From NCBI RefSeq assembly GCF_910589745.1, contig NZ_OU342399.1, positions 1,116,001 through 1,180,000 on the forward strand: a stretch of 64,000 nt of DNA, in the 5' to 3' direction. Source of the DNA: Candidatus Arcticimaribacter forsetii (GTDB lineage Bacteria > Bacteroidota > Bacteroidia > Flavobacteriales > Flavobacteriaceae). A program made the translations under genes and the position numbers. Positions 1 to 8,660 of the stretch are shown here, in pieces. Below the pieces are notes generated by a model. It searched no databases. It saw only the letters and a program-made list of their open reading frames with translations, and was not told the origin of the DNA. Position 1 is the stretch's first letter; every line of letters begins with the position of its first letter.

Positions 1-1
1 A

Positions 2-1561
2 AAAATTATTGTTGCCGTAACCGCATCTACCGGAATTGCTGCTACCCATATGAATGGTATGACGATCCACTCCTGGTCGGGAATTGGTATTAAAGAATCT
101 GTTACCCAAAGAGATTTGGCTAATATGAAAACCAAGAAATACCTGAAGACCCATTTAGAAAAGGTTAAAGTTCTAATCATTGATGAAATATCCATGTTGC
201 ATTTAAATCAGCTCAATGCAGTTGATCAAGTACTTCGATATTTTCAAGATCCTCTTCTTTCTTTTGGAGGAGTACAAGTAGTCTTGTGTGGAGACTTTTT
301 TCAGCTTCCGCCTATTGGTAGTCCTGGGGAAACAAGCAAAGAAAAATTTGCATTTATGTCACAGGCATGGGTAAATGCTAGTATGTCAGTTTGTTACTTG
401 ACAGAGCAATACCGGCAGAATGATAATGATCTCAATTTAATTTTAAATGAAATTAGAAGGGGTTGTATTTCAAATGAAAATTATGATAAACTTCTAAAGT
501 CATCGGATAACAAACTAAAATCTGATGTTGAGCCCACAAAATTATACACCCATAATGTAGATGTCGATCGTATAAACAAAGAACATTTATCTAAACTATC
601 GGGTGTTTCTAAGAAATATGTAGCAGAAACAAAAGGAAATAAATTACTGATAGAGACACTTAAGAAATCTGTATTGGCAGGAGAGGAGCTTACTTTTAAA
701 GTAGGAGCAAAAGTTATGTTTGTAAAGAATGATAAAGACAAACGATATGTAAACGGGTCTCTGGGTACAGTAATTGGCTTTAATGACGAAGGAATTCCTT
801 CTGTGAAGTTACTGGATGGACGAACTATTTATGCAGCCAAGGAGGATTGGAGCATTATGGACGATACTGGAAAAACATTGGCTAATTACAATCAAATTCC
901 ATTGCGTTTGGCTTGGGCGATTACCATTCACAAATGCCAAGGAATGACCCTTGACTCAGCAGAAATTGATCTCTCTAAAACCTTTGAAATGGGTCAAGGA
1001 TATGTAGCCTTATCAAGATTAAAAAAGCTAGAGAGCTTGAATCTTAAGGGGTTGAATAAAACAGCTCTAGAGGTTGATTCCCTTGCATACAAAGCAGATT
1101 TACGTTTTCAAGAACTATCTCAAGATGCAGACAATGCTTTTAATTTAGAGGAGTTGGATCTTTTATCAAAAACGTTTATTCGTAATAGCGGTGGTTTGAT
1201 CAATAAAAAAGAAATCACCAAGCAGAAGAATAAACTAAAAGCAAAAAGTGAAGGTAAACAGCCTACTTATGAAGTAACCCTCATGCACTTGAAACAACAA
1301 GTAAGCCTTGAGAAAATAGCCGAGATTAGAGGCCTTACGCTGGGAACCATATCGGGTCACTTAATCAAAATAAGAAAAGACAACCCTTCCGTAGATTTAA
1401 GTTATTACCGACCTAAAGCATCCTTAATTAAAAAGGTAAAATTAGCTTATGACAAAGAGCCGAAAAATGCTCCCATCAGTTTGACTTCTGTTCATAGACG
1501 TTTAGGGGGAACCATCAGCTATGATGACCTAAAACTAGCAGTTGCTTTTATGGATAACTAG
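2..1561 (+). CDS. PIF1-like AAA/UvrD-C superfamily 1B DNA helicase with C-terminal HTH (5' end missing)
   Basis: The frame is open from base 2, so the start and the Walker A loop lie outside the window. The first visible residues (TASTGIAATHMNGMTIHS) are the conserved segment that follows Walker A in PIF1/RecD-like helicases. From the ATG at 50, Walker B is VLIIDEISML (about residues 41-50) and motif III is GDFFQLPPIG (81-90). The C-terminal motifs are VGAKVMFVKND and WAITIHKCQGMTLD, with YVALSR. The last 100 residues hold a helix-turn-helix of the kind found after RecQ/PIF1 helicases (about 405-460, ending near LSYYRP). It probably unwinds DNA or resolves G-quadruplexes in repair, which is inferred from the family. 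It converges with miaA, with 4 bases between the two stops. The family call is strong; the exact role is open. Confidence 0.9.
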   Translation, partial: KIIVAVTASTGIAATHMNGMTIHSWSGIGIKESVTQRDLANMKTKKYLKTHLEKVKVLIIDEISMLHLNQLNAVDQVLRYFQDPLLSFGGVQVVLCGDFFQLPPIGSPGETSKEKFAFMSQAWVNASMSVCYLTEQYRQNDNDLNLILNEIRRGCISNENYDKLLKSSDNKLKSDVEPTKLYTHNVDVDRINKEHLSKLSGVSKKYVAETKGNKLLIETLKKSVLAGEELTFKVGAKVMFVKNDKDKRYVNGSLGTVIGFNDEGIPSVKLLDGRTIYAAKEDWSIMDDTGKTLANYNQIPLRLAWAITIHKCQGMTLDSAEIDLSKTFEMGQGYVALSRLKKLESLNLKGLNKTALEVDSLAYKADLRFQELSQDADNAFNLEELDLLSKTFIRNSGGLINKKEITKQKNKLKAKSEGKQPTYEVTLMHLKQQVSLEKIAEIRGLTLGTISGHLIKIRKDNPSVDLSYYRPKASLIKKVKLAYDKEPKNAPISLTSVHRRLGGTISYDDLKLAVAFMDN

Positions 1562-1565
1562 CAGG

Positions 1566-2459
1566 TTAAAATTCTTTAAGAATTGAGCTAATCTCAGAAT
1601 TTCCCTGAACAAGAACAGCATCAGTATACCGTTTAAACCAAGTAGTTTGTCGTTTGGCATACCGTCTTGTATTTTTTTTAATTTCTTCTATCGCAGTAGT
1701 TCTATCGAAAGCTCCATCAAAATAAGAAAACCATTCTCGGTAACCAACTGTTTGTAAAGCATTGATTTCTCTGTATGTGTAAAGATTTCGCACCTCTTCT
1801 TCAAGACCTGCATCCACCATGAAATCTACACGTTTATTGATGCGATCATACAGACTTTGACGCTCCCATTGAATTACAATTTTTTTTGTGGTAAAAAAAT
1901 CAGGTGCTTTTTTATTTCCTAAGAAAGAGGAGTAGGGCAAACCACTAGCTATACTAACCTCTAGAGCTCGAATTATACGTTGGGGATTGCCTAAATCTAC
2001 TTTTTGATGGTATCCAGGATCTAATTCTTTTAATTTCTCTGCTAATTTGTCCAGTCCTTCTTTTTCAAGCTGCTCCTTCAAACCTATTCGGATTTGTGGA
2101 TTTACATCAGGAAATACGTCCAACCCTTCAATCAGAGCATCAGCATACATTCCTGAACCTCCAACTAAAATAACGGTATCTTTAGTTTTAAATAATCTTT
2201 TTAAAACAGCTAAAGCTTCTCTTTGGAAAGCTCCAACACTATAAGGTTCGTGAATACTTAGTTGTTGTATAAAATGATGAGGAACAGCAGATAATTCATT
2301 GGTTTCCGGTACTGCAGTTCCGATGGTCATTTCTTTATAAAACTGTCGGGAGTCACAGGAGATGATTTCTGTTTTAAATTTTTGAGCTAATGCAATAGCA
2401 AGCGCTGTCTTGCCCGAAGCAGTAGGGCCCGCAACATAAAGAAGTCTTTTAGAATTCAT
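1566..2459 (-). CDS. miaA: tRNA dimethylallyltransferase
   Basis: 297 residues, normal for MiaA. The enzyme moves a dimethylallyl group onto N6 of A37 in tRNAs that read UNN codons, in the cytoplasm. The P-loop GPTASGKT is at residues 11-18, the DSRQFYKEM segment with the catalytic Asp is at about 36-44, and the tRNA-binding stretch GNPQRIIRALEV and the late FKRYTDAVLV region are both present. The ATG start lies inside the end of the upstream ion-channel gene (11-base overlap), so the two genes are probably translated from one mRNA. It is the last gene of a leftward block that may begin at 7194. Confidence 0.96.
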   Translation of the reverse strand: MNSKRLLYVAGPTASGKTALAIALAQKFKTEIISCDSRQFYKEMTIGTAVPETNELSAVPHHFIQQLSIHEPYSVGAFQREALAVLKRLFKTKDTVILVGGSGMYADALIEGLDVFPDVNPQIRIGLKEQLEKEGLDKLAEKLKELDPGYHQKVDLGNPQRIIRALEVSIASGLPYSSFLGNKKAPDFFTTKKIVIQWERQSLYDRINKRVDFMVDAGLEEEVRNLYTYREINALQTVGYREWFSYFDGAFDRTTAIEEIKKNTRRYAKRQTTWFKRYTDAVLVQGNSEISSILKEF

Positions 2460-3279
2460 CGTTTAATGTAGTTCCGCATGCATGACAAAAAACAGCTCCA
2501 TCTTTATGATTTTCGTTATTACACTGCAAACATGCTTGTGTATTGGTATCGACTTGATTGGACTGGGCTGTAATTTCTGAAGACACTATTCCTGTGGGTA
2601 CTGCTATGATTCCGTAACCCATAATCATGATGAAAGAAGCTAGAAGTTGTCCTAAAGGAGTTTGTGGAGCAATATCTCCATAACCAACGGTTGTCATGGT
2701 TACAATGGCCCAATAAATACTTCTAGGAATACTCGTAAACCCATTTACTTCTCCCTCGATTAAATACATTAAAGTTCCAAAAATGATACAGAGAATGAAT
2801 ACTGCAAATAAGAAGACCGATATTTTGGCCCGACTCGCGTATAATGCCTTAATCAAAAAATTAGACTCTCCAATGTATCGGGTAATTTTTAAAATTCTAA
2901 AAACACGTAATAACCTTAGAGCTCGTAAGGCTATTAGAGATTCTGTTCCTACTAGGAATAAAGAAATATACTTGGGTATAGTTGATAATAAATCGATGAT
3001 GCCATAAAAACTAAAAACATAACTTAGCGGCTTTTTAATGGCGATGAGTCGTGTTATATATTCTAACGTAAAAAGACCGGTTATGATCCATTCTAATGCA
3101 TCGAATAACGCATCGTATTCATTGTGTATCTCAGGAACACTCTCTAAAATTACTAATACGACACTGAGAATAATAAGAACCAAGAGTATTAAGTCAAAAC
3201 GTCTTCCGGCTTTAGTATCCGCTTCGTAAACAATTTCATGTAAACGGTGTTTCCAGTAGGGTATTTTCTTAGAATTCAT
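2449..3279 (-). CDS. Voltage-gated-type potassium channel with C-terminal zinc ribbon
   Basis: 276 residues with six membrane segments. S1 lies at about 28-47, the arginine-rich S4 at about 113-137 (RALRLLRVFRILK), and the pore carries the K+ selectivity filter TTVGYGD at 196-202, followed by S6 at about 208-233. This is the fold of the Kv/ion_trans family and should form a tetrameric K+ channel in the inner membrane. Unusually, the short cytoplasmic tail ends in two CxxC pairs (C250/C253 and C265/C268), a rubredoxin- or zinc-ribbon-like knuckle that could sense metal or redox state. That function is inference. The gene overlaps miaA by 11 bases and starts 24 bases after the exonuclease gene. 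Confidence 0.92.
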   Translation of the reverse strand: MNSKKIPYWKHRLHEIVYEADTKAGRRFDLILLVLIILSVVLVILESVPEIHNEYDALFDALEWIITGLFTLEYITRLIAIKKPLSYVFSFYGIIDLLSTIPKYISLFLVGTESLIALRALRLLRVFRILKITRYIGESNFLIKALYASRAKISVFLFAVFILCIIFGTLMYLIEGEVNGFTSIPRSIYWAIVTMTTVGYGDIAPQTPLGQLLASFIMIMGYGIIAVPTGIVSSEITAQSNQVDTNTQACLQCNNENHKDGAVFCHACGTTLNDEF

Positions 3280-3303
3280 ATATATGTACTAAGTTAAGAA
3301 ATT

Positions 3304-4671
3304 TTACACTGCATCTAAATCAATGATTTTTTTATATTTCTTTCTTCTGATGAAGCTACGAACCAAAGCTTGAGTGTCTCTGTTGTTTTCAATTGGGGTC
3401 AATCGTGTTTCTATCGCCTTTATTGTTTTAATCTGATGGTTTAATTTAAAGTATCCATACCCTTGAAATACAGCATCTTTTATATAAACAAAACTCTTTT
3501 CACCGTTTCCATTTCCTTTGTCAATCAAAAGCATGTTTTTGTGAGGATATTGAAGGCTTTCATGGATTTTGAGTACCCGCTTATTGTAAGTTGAAGTGGA
3601 TTCATCGCCTACACAAGCCCCGTTACATTCTTTAAGACCATGTCCAAAACAGGCTTTATTTGGATTACCTAATGAGGTTTGACTTTCGCAAAGCGTAAAT
3701 TCCTCAATCCACTTTCGAAGCTTCCGATTTGCATCTTTTTTGTTTTTAAAAACATCCAGATATTCGTCTTCATGAATAACAGGTTCAATAATAAGCCTGT
3801 AGTACGGTGTAGTTGTATCCAATCGAATCCCCATGGCAAAGGATCTGAATTTAAGCGCATGATTCAAAACGGGCTGATTACTCTTAATTTCGTGTTGCTC
3901 TTTTAGAAGTGCTATGCATTCATTTCCACAGAGTTCATAGGATACACGTGCTAGTTTCTTTTGAATTTTAACCGCTTTAGAATTGCTGCCCGTTAGGTGA
4001 TTGAGAACACGTTTTTTAATGTTTTTACTTTTACCAATATAAATGATATTTCCCTCTGAATCATGAATGTAATACACTCCAATTTCGGAAGGAAGTTCTT
4101 CTATTACGTTTAAGAATTTTACAGGTACTTTATTTTTGTTAAGTTCTTTAACATAGGTGCTTATGATTTCTTTTTCACTATCTTTTTCTAAGAGTAGCTT
4201 AAACAACTCAAGCGTTGCCAAAGCATCACCATGCGCGCGGTGACGGTCCGTGATGGGAATTCCTAAAGAACGAACTAAGTTCCCTAGTTTGTAGGATTCT
4301 GCCTCTGGCAAGAGTTTTTGTGAGAGTGCAACCGTGCAGAGTGATTTACTTTCAAATGCAAAGCCAAGTCTTCTGAATTCTGTTTGTAGAATTCGATAAT
4401 CAAATTCTGCATTATGAGCGACTAGCACGCAGCCTTCCGTTATTTCCACAATGCGCTTGGCTAATTCAAAAAATTTCGGAGCATTAACCAGCATTTTACT
4501 GTTAATCCCGGTCAGACGCTCAACAAACGGTTGAATTTCTCGGAGTGGATTTACAAGACTAGAAAGCTGATCAACTACTTTTTGACCATCATACCTATAA
4601 ATTGCAATTTCGGTAATTCCTTCCTCGTTAAACTTTCCACCAGTGGTTTCAATATCTAGAATTGCGTACAT
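3304..4671 (-). CDS. DEDD exonuclease fused to GIY-YIG endonuclease (Pol III epsilon / Cho-like)
   Basis: 455 residues. The N-terminal half is a DnaQ-type 3'-5' exonuclease with the DEDDh residues D6 and E8 (LDIETTGG), D91 (HNAEFDYRIL) and the HRAHGDA motif (H144-D149, H147 as the catalytic His). Residues about 195-275 are a GIY-YIG nuclease domain (GVYYIHDSEGNIIYIGKSKN), like the N-terminal nuclease of UvrC and Cho. The region after 330 has UvrC/Cho-like cysteines (CFGHGLKECNGAC). It probably makes and trims repair incisions, by analogy with E. coli Cho, which cuts 3' of bulky lesions. The gene ends 24 bases before the channel gene and starts 3 bases after yggS, so it sits inside the operon. 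Confidence 0.93.
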   Translation of the reverse strand: MYAILDIETTGGKFNEEGITEIAIYRYDGQKVVDQLSSLVNPLREIQPFVERLTGINSKMLVNAPKFFELAKRIVEITEGCVLVAHNAEFDYRILQTEFRRLGFAFESKSLCTVALSQKLLPEAESYKLGNLVRSLGIPITDRHRAHGDALATLELFKLLLEKDSEKEIISTYVKELNKNKVPVKFLNVIEELPSEIGVYYIHDSEGNIIYIGKSKNIKKRVLNHLTGSNSKAVKIQKKLARVSYELCGNECIALLKEQHEIKSNQPVLNHALKFRSFAMGIRLDTTTPYYRLIIEPVIHEDEYLDVFKNKKDANRKLRKWIEEFTLCESQTSLGNPNKACFGHGLKECNGACVGDESTSTYNKRVLKIHESLQYPHKNMLLIDKGNGNGEKSFVYIKDAVFQGYGYFKLNHQIKTIKAIETRLTPIENNRDTQALVRSFIRRKKYKKIIDLDAV

Positions 4672-4674
4672 TTC

Positions 4675-5331
4675 TTAATAGTTTCTAGATCCAAATATTT
4701 TACTCCCAACTCGAATCATTGTGCTGCCTTCTTCAATCGCAATTTTATAATCTCCACTCATTCCTATAGATACGGTCTTTGCATCTTGTAGGTGATTTTG
4801 CAACCAATCTGAGGTGTTTTTTAAACTTTTAAACTCCGAGCGAATTTGATCTTCGTTGTTTGTAAACGTTGCCATTCCCATAAGTCCTGTTATGCGAATA
4901 TTTGGGAGTGGGTTTGTTTTTAAATCTAAAATAACCGCCTCTAATTCAGCTCTGTTAAACCCGAATTTAGTATCCTCTTGGGCAATATGCATTTGAAGTA
5001 AACAGTCGATTACTCTCTTGTTTTTTGCGGCCTGCTTATTTATTTCTTTCAAAAGTTTGTAGCGATCAACCCCATGAATAAGCGCAACATAAGGCGCCAT
5101 ATATTTCACCTTATTGGTTTGTACATGCCCAATCATGTGCCACTCAATATCTTTAGGCAGGCTTTCCCATTTTTGGGTCATTTCCTGAATTTTATTTTCT
5201 CCAAATATACGTTGACCCGCTTCGTAAGCGGCTTCGAGGTCTTCGTTTGGTTTTGTCTTAGAAACCGCTACAAGGCTTACGTTTTCTGGGAGTGTACTCA
5301 GAAGTTCTTTAATTTGTTTTTGAATTTCCAT
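4675..5331 (-). CDS. YggS/PROSC family pyridoxal-phosphate homeostasis protein
   Basis: 218 residues, close to the usual 220-235. The PLP-binding lysine is K25 in LVAVSKTKPN. Further family marks are FGENKIQE, WHMIGHVQTNK, the GLMGMATFTNN stretch and the phosphate-binding SIGMSGDYKIAIEEGSTMIRVG near the end. Members carry PLP but catalyse no known reaction; they buffer PLP and affect amino acid and keto acid pools. The gene starts one base after the stop of the dehydrogenase gene upstream and ends 3 bases before the exonuclease gene, so it belongs to the leftward operon. Confidence 0.95.
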   Translation of the reverse strand: MEIQKQIKELLSTLPENVSLVAVSKTKPNEDLEAAYEAGQRIFGENKIQEMTQKWESLPKDIEWHMIGHVQTNKVKYMAPYVALIHGVDRYKLLKEINKQAAKNKRVIDCLLQMHIAQEDTKFGFNRAELEAVILDLKTNPLPNIRITGLMGMATFTNNEDQIRSEFKSLKNTSDWLQNHLQDAKTVSIGMSGDYKIAIEEGSTMIRVGSKIFGSRNY

Positions 5332-5332
5332 C

Positions 5333-6226
5333 TTAGATAAATTGAGCTGCTACCGTTGGATTTTTGCGGTCTGCTCGGTAGTCATAAAATCCAACTCCAG
5401 ATTTTACGCCTAAATTTCCAGCTTGAACCATATTGATTAACAGGGGAGTGGGAGCATATTTTGGATTCCCAAAGCCCTCATGCAGAACTTCAAGAACAGA
5501 TAAACAAACATCAAGTCCAATAAAATCTGCTAATTGAAGAGGTCCCATTGGATGTCCCATTCCTAATTTCATCATTTGATCAATTTCAGAAACGCCACCA
5601 ATTCCTTGAAATAAGGTTTCGATCGCTTCATTAATCATCGGAAGTAAGATTCTGTTTGCTACAAAACCTGGATAGTCTTTTGCAGGAAGCGGGACTTTAT
5701 CTATTTCTCTTGAAAGATCTGAAATAACATTCAGGGTTTCTTCAGAGGTTTTGAACCCAGAAATTACTTCAATCAAACGAACCACAGGTACTGGATTCAT
5801 AAAATGCATACCAATTACCTTTTCGGGTCTTTTCGTATAAGACGCTAATTTGGTAATCGAAATCGAAGAGGTGTTCGATGCTAATATACAGTGTTCTGGA
5901 GCTACAGCATCGATTTGCTTGAATAGGGATTCCTTAACACTACTATTTTCTGAGGCTGCTTCTACAACTAAATCGGATCCTTTAACGGCAGCATCTAAGT
6001 TTGTTGTCGTTTTGATTCTACCTAGTATTTCTGGTTTATCTTCAGCACCAATGATGGAACGTGCAATCTGACGTTCTAAATTTTTTTCAATTACAGCCCG
6101 TGCTTTTTTAAGGTTTTCCTCAGAAATATCAACCAAATGAACTTCAAAGTTATTTTGAGCAAAACAATGTGCAATTCCATTCCCCATGGTTCCGCAACCA
6201 ACGACTGTTATGTTTTTTATATTCAT
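5333..6226 (-). CDS. 3-hydroxybutyryl-CoA dehydrogenase
   Basis: 297 residues, a typical single-domain 3-hydroxyacyl-CoA dehydrogenase. It oxidises (S)-3-hydroxybutyryl-CoA with NAD(P)+, or runs in reverse, in short-chain fatty acid turnover. The Rossmann motif is VGCGTMGNG (residues 9-17). The catalytic His lies in GMHFMNPVPVVRLIE (about 139-153), and the C-terminal dimerisation domain includes LGMGHPMGPLQLADFIGLD. The gene shares one base with the stop of the Gfo/Idh gene upstream, a TAATG-type junction, which suggests translational coupling. PaaH and Hbd are equally good names, so I give no symbol. Confidence 0.95.
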   Translation of the reverse strand: MNIKNITVVGCGTMGNGIAHCFAQNNFEVHLVDISEENLKKARAVIEKNLERQIARSIIGAEDKPEILGRIKTTTNLDAAVKGSDLVVEAASENSSVKESLFKQIDAVAPEHCILASNTSSISITKLASYTKRPEKVIGMHFMNPVPVVRLIEVISGFKTSEETLNVISDLSREIDKVPLPAKDYPGFVANRILLPMINEAIETLFQGIGGVSEIDQMMKLGMGHPMGPLQLADFIGLDVCLSVLEVLHEGFGNPKYAPTPLLINMVQAGNLGVKSGVGFYDYRADRKNPTVAAQFI

Positions 6227-7194
6227 TATTTAAAGCAACTAATTATTTGATGAGCAACTCGAAGGGCTTCCGTAGCGTGACCCAAAGTTACTATGGGTTC
6301 GGTATTGTTATTTATAGAATCAGCAAAAGTGTCTAGTTCTTCTAAAATTGCATTCGACTCCTCAATGGTTGGGGGTTCAAAATAGATTTGTTTTTTGACT
6401 CCTTCTGCATTTTGAAGGATTAGATCAAATTCTCCGGGCTCTTTGGGAGCGTCTTTCATTTTAACTACTTCGACTTTTTTGGTCAGGAAATCGACTGCTA
6501 TATAAGCATCTTTCTGGAAGAAACGAGTCTTGCGCATGTTCTTAAGCGATATTCTGCTTGCTGTTAAGTTAGCCACGCAACCGTTTTCGAATTCTATACG
6601 AGCGTTCGCAATATCAGGGGTTTCACTGATGACAGAAACTCCAGATCCACTTACGTTTTTTACTTTAGAATTTACAACGCTAAGAATCACATCAATATCA
6701 TGAATCATTAAATCCAAGATAACAGGAACATCGGTTCCTCTGGGATTAAATTCTGCAAGCCTGTGTGCTTCAATGAACATGGGGTTCTCTATGTGGCTTT
6801 TAATCGCTTTAAATGCGGGATTGAAACGTTCAACGTGACCTACTTGACCTTTCAGTCCTTTTTCGTTTGCTAGGGCTACAATTTCTTCAGCTTGGGCCAC
6901 CGTTTGCGTAATGGGTTTTTCGATAAAAACATGTTTCCCTGCAGCTAAACACTGCAGCGCCATTTCATGATGAACAACCGTGGGAGTTACAATATCGACC
7001 ACTTCAACTGCAGCAATTAATTCTTCGATCGAGTCAAAAGCGGTATAACCTTCTTTCTCAGCTAAGGCAGCAGCAGCGTTTTTATCGGGATCATAAAAAC
7101 CAACTAAATCATAGCTTTCAGATTGTTCTAAAAGTCTGAGGTGAATTTTCCCTAAGTGTCCTGCGCCTAAAACTCCTGCTTGTAGTTTTTTCAT
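6226..7194 (-). CDS. Gfo/Idh/MocA family NAD(P)-dependent oxidoreductase
   Basis: 322 residues from the ATG at 7194. The N-terminal Rossmann domain starts directly with MKKLQAGVLGAGHLGKIHLR. The typical EKPITQTVAQAEE motif (catalytic Lys region) and the C-terminal alpha/beta domain, with HDIDVILSVV and a GSGVSVISETPDIANARIEF stretch, follow. An open frame continues upstream to a TTG at 7227, but that TTG is the end of the -7 promoter box TACCTTTG (7225-7232), so the ATG is the better start, with a leader of about 25-30 bases. Flavobacterial homologues of this type often sit beside the hydroxybutyryl-CoA dehydrogenase gene. The substrate is unknown, possibly a sugar or inositol derivative. First gene of the leftward operon. 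Confidence 0.9.
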   Translation of the reverse strand: MKKLQAGVLGAGHLGKIHLRLLEQSESYDLVGFYDPDKNAAAALAEKEGYTAFDSIEELIAAVEVVDIVTPTVVHHEMALQCLAAGKHVFIEKPITQTVAQAEEIVALANEKGLKGQVGHVERFNPAFKAIKSHIENPMFIEAHRLAEFNPRGTDVPVILDLMIHDIDVILSVVNSKVKNVSGSGVSVISETPDIANARIEFENGCVANLTASRISLKNMRKTRFFQKDAYIAVDFLTKKVEVVKMKDAPKEPGEFDLILQNAEGVKKQIYFEPPTIEESNAILEELDTFADSINNNTEPIVTLGHATEALRVAHQIISCFK

Positions 7195-7224
7195 TCTTTG
7201 ATAGTCATAAAATTGATAGCTCCT

Positions 7225-7232
7225 CAAAGGTA
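7225..7232 (-). promoter_or_regulatory. -7 box (TACCTTTG) for the Gfo/Idh operon
   Basis: An exact match to the Bacteroidota -7 consensus TAnnTTTG on the minus strand, 30 bases before the ATG at 7194. I see no clear -33 TTG at the right distance. A TTG that could be mistaken for a start codon is part of this box. Confidence 0.5.
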
Positions 7233-7286
7233 CATTTTAAGAATTAATTTCCCTTTAAAGTTTTTAATAAAAGCCAATTTATTGTT

Positions 7287-7294
7287 TATTTTTG
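7287..7294 (+). promoter_or_regulatory. -7 box (TATTTTTG) for pcm
   Basis: An exact TAnnTTTG match that ends only 5 bases before the pcm ATG at 7300. Transcription would start at or next to the start codon, giving an essentially leaderless mRNA. Confidence 0.5.
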
Positions 7295-7299
7295 AAGCC

Positions 7300-7950
7300 A
7301 TGAATACACCTTTGGACTCTGCCAAACATCAAGGTCAACGAAAACTATTAATAGAACGTTTGGCTGCAATGGGCATTTCGGATTCTGCAGTTTTAGAAGC
7401 CATGTTACAGGTGCCACGACATTGGTTTATGGATCCCGGGTTAGCGACTCACGCCTACGATAACAAAGCATTTCCGATTGCTGCAGACCAGACCATCTCT
7501 CATCCCTATACCGTAGCATTTCAATCGCAACTTTTAGAAGTAAAATCGGGGGATAAGGTGTTAGAAATAGGAACAGGATCGGGCTATCAAACCGCAGTTT
7601 TATTAGCTTTAGGCGTAAAAGTATATACCATAGAACGGCAGCAGGAACTTTTTAAGAAAACCAAACGCTTATTTACAAAACTTAATTTATACCCAAAGAA
7701 AGTAATCTTTGGAGATGGTTATTTGGGACTTCCAAACGAGGCTCCCTTTAAGTCCATTGTTGTTACCGCTGGGGCTCCTTCTGTGCCAAAACCGTTGTTA
7801 CAACAGCTTGCCGTTGGCGGACGTTTGGTAATTCCGATTGGAATCGAAGAACAAATTATGACCCGATTTACACGTATTTCAGAAAAAGAATTTGATAAGG
7901 AAACCTTCGGGACATTTAAGTTTGTTCCGATGTTGAAAGATAAAAACTAG
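7300..7950 (+). CDS. pcm: Protein-L-isoaspartate O-methyltransferase
   Basis: 216 residues from the ATG at 7300. The open frame reaches back to 7198, but those extra 34 residues are unlike the family and cover the promoter. The enzyme methylates isoaspartyl residues in damaged proteins with SAM, which starts their repair. Marks include VPRHWFM, the PIAADQTISHPYTVA region (about residues 59-73), the SAM motif LEIGTGSGYQTAVL (88-101), and the late VGGRLVIPIG. It is transcribed divergently from the Gfo/Idh operon and converges on smpB, with 6 bases between the stops. Confidence 0.95.
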   Translation: MNTPLDSAKHQGQRKLLIERLAAMGISDSAVLEAMLQVPRHWFMDPGLATHAYDNKAFPIAADQTISHPYTVAFQSQLLEVKSGDKVLEIGTGSGYQTAVLLALGVKVYTIERQQELFKKTKRLFTKLNLYPKKVIFGDGYLGLPNEAPFKSIVVTAGAPSVPKPLLQQLAVGGRLVIPIGIEEQIMTRFTRISEKEFDKETFGTFKFVPMLKDKN

Positions 7951-7956
7951 GAGATT

Positions 7957-8421
7957 TTATTTCTTGAATTCCTTTTTCACACGATCCAAGGTTCTTTTGT
8001 TATCACGATCTTTAATCACATCTCGTTTATCGTGTATTTTCTTTCCGCGAGCAAGCGCGATTAGCATTTTGGCATAGCCCTTATCGGATAAAAACAAGCG
8101 TAGCGGAACAATCGTTAGTCCCACATTACGTACTTCTTTATTGAGTTTTTTCAACTCTTTTTTGTTCAGTAAAAGTTTTCTGGTAGATCGGGGTTTGTGG
8201 TTGTAATGCGTTCCGTACAAATATTCCTCGATGTACATGTTTACAGCAAACAACTCTCCACGTTCATTAAATTCACAAAAACTCTCCGTAATGGAAGCCT
8301 TGCTTTCGCGAATGGACTTAATCTCGGTTCCTGTTAAAACAATTCCAGCAGTATATTGATCGATGATCTCATATTCGAACCGTGCCTTCTTGTTTTGTAT
8401 GTTAATTTTCTTTTGTAACAT
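7957..8421 (-). CDS. smpB: SsrA-binding protein SmpB
   Basis: 154 residues from the ATG at 8421. SmpB binds tmRNA and carries it to ribosomes stalled on broken mRNAs. The N-terminal core INIQNKKARFEYEIID, the GTEIKSIRESKASI segment, and the basic tail (ARGKKIHDKRDVIKDRD...) that enters the mRNA channel are all intact. The frame extends 3 codons upstream to a TTG at 8430, but that TTG is the tail of the -7 box TACCTTTG, so I take the ATG. It converges on pcm. The tmRNA gene itself is not in the window. Confidence 0.96.
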   Translation of the reverse strand: MLQKKINIQNKKARFEYEIIDQYTAGIVLTGTEIKSIRESKASITESFCEFNERGELFAVNMYIEEYLYGTHYNHKPRSTRKLLLNKKELKKLNKEVRNVGLTIVPLRLFLSDKGYAKMLIALARGKKIHDKRDVIKDRDNKRTLDRVKKEFKK

Positions 8422-8427
8422 GGACAA

Positions 8428-8435
8428 CAAAGGTA
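8428..8435 (-). promoter_or_regulatory. -7 box (TACCTTTG) for smpB
   Basis: An exact TAnnTTTG match on the minus strand, 6 bases upstream of the smpB ATG. The same 8-mer precedes the Gfo/Idh operon at 7225-7232. The very short distance implies a leaderless or near-leaderless transcript. Confidence 0.5.
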
Positions 8436-8660
8436 ACTTTATTCTTTTAGTTTTTAAAGAGTATATTTTTAATAATCCCGTTTATCTTCTTGTGTTTCGT
8501 CTTTTTAAATGCATCTTCATTTAAATGGGAACCAAAAAGCCCAAATCAATTTTTTTAAAAAAAATCTTGTTCTGGACAGAAACCGCAACACACAACATTT
8601 AATTTAAGAAAAAGCAGCAATCCAATCCCTTGAATTCTTATTTTTACATAAAATAAGCCC

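Noticed and set aside
481-741. Minus-strand open frame of 86 residues inside the helicase gene
   Set aside because: It is a shadow of the helicase coding strand with a serine- and phenylalanine-rich, non-protein-like composition.
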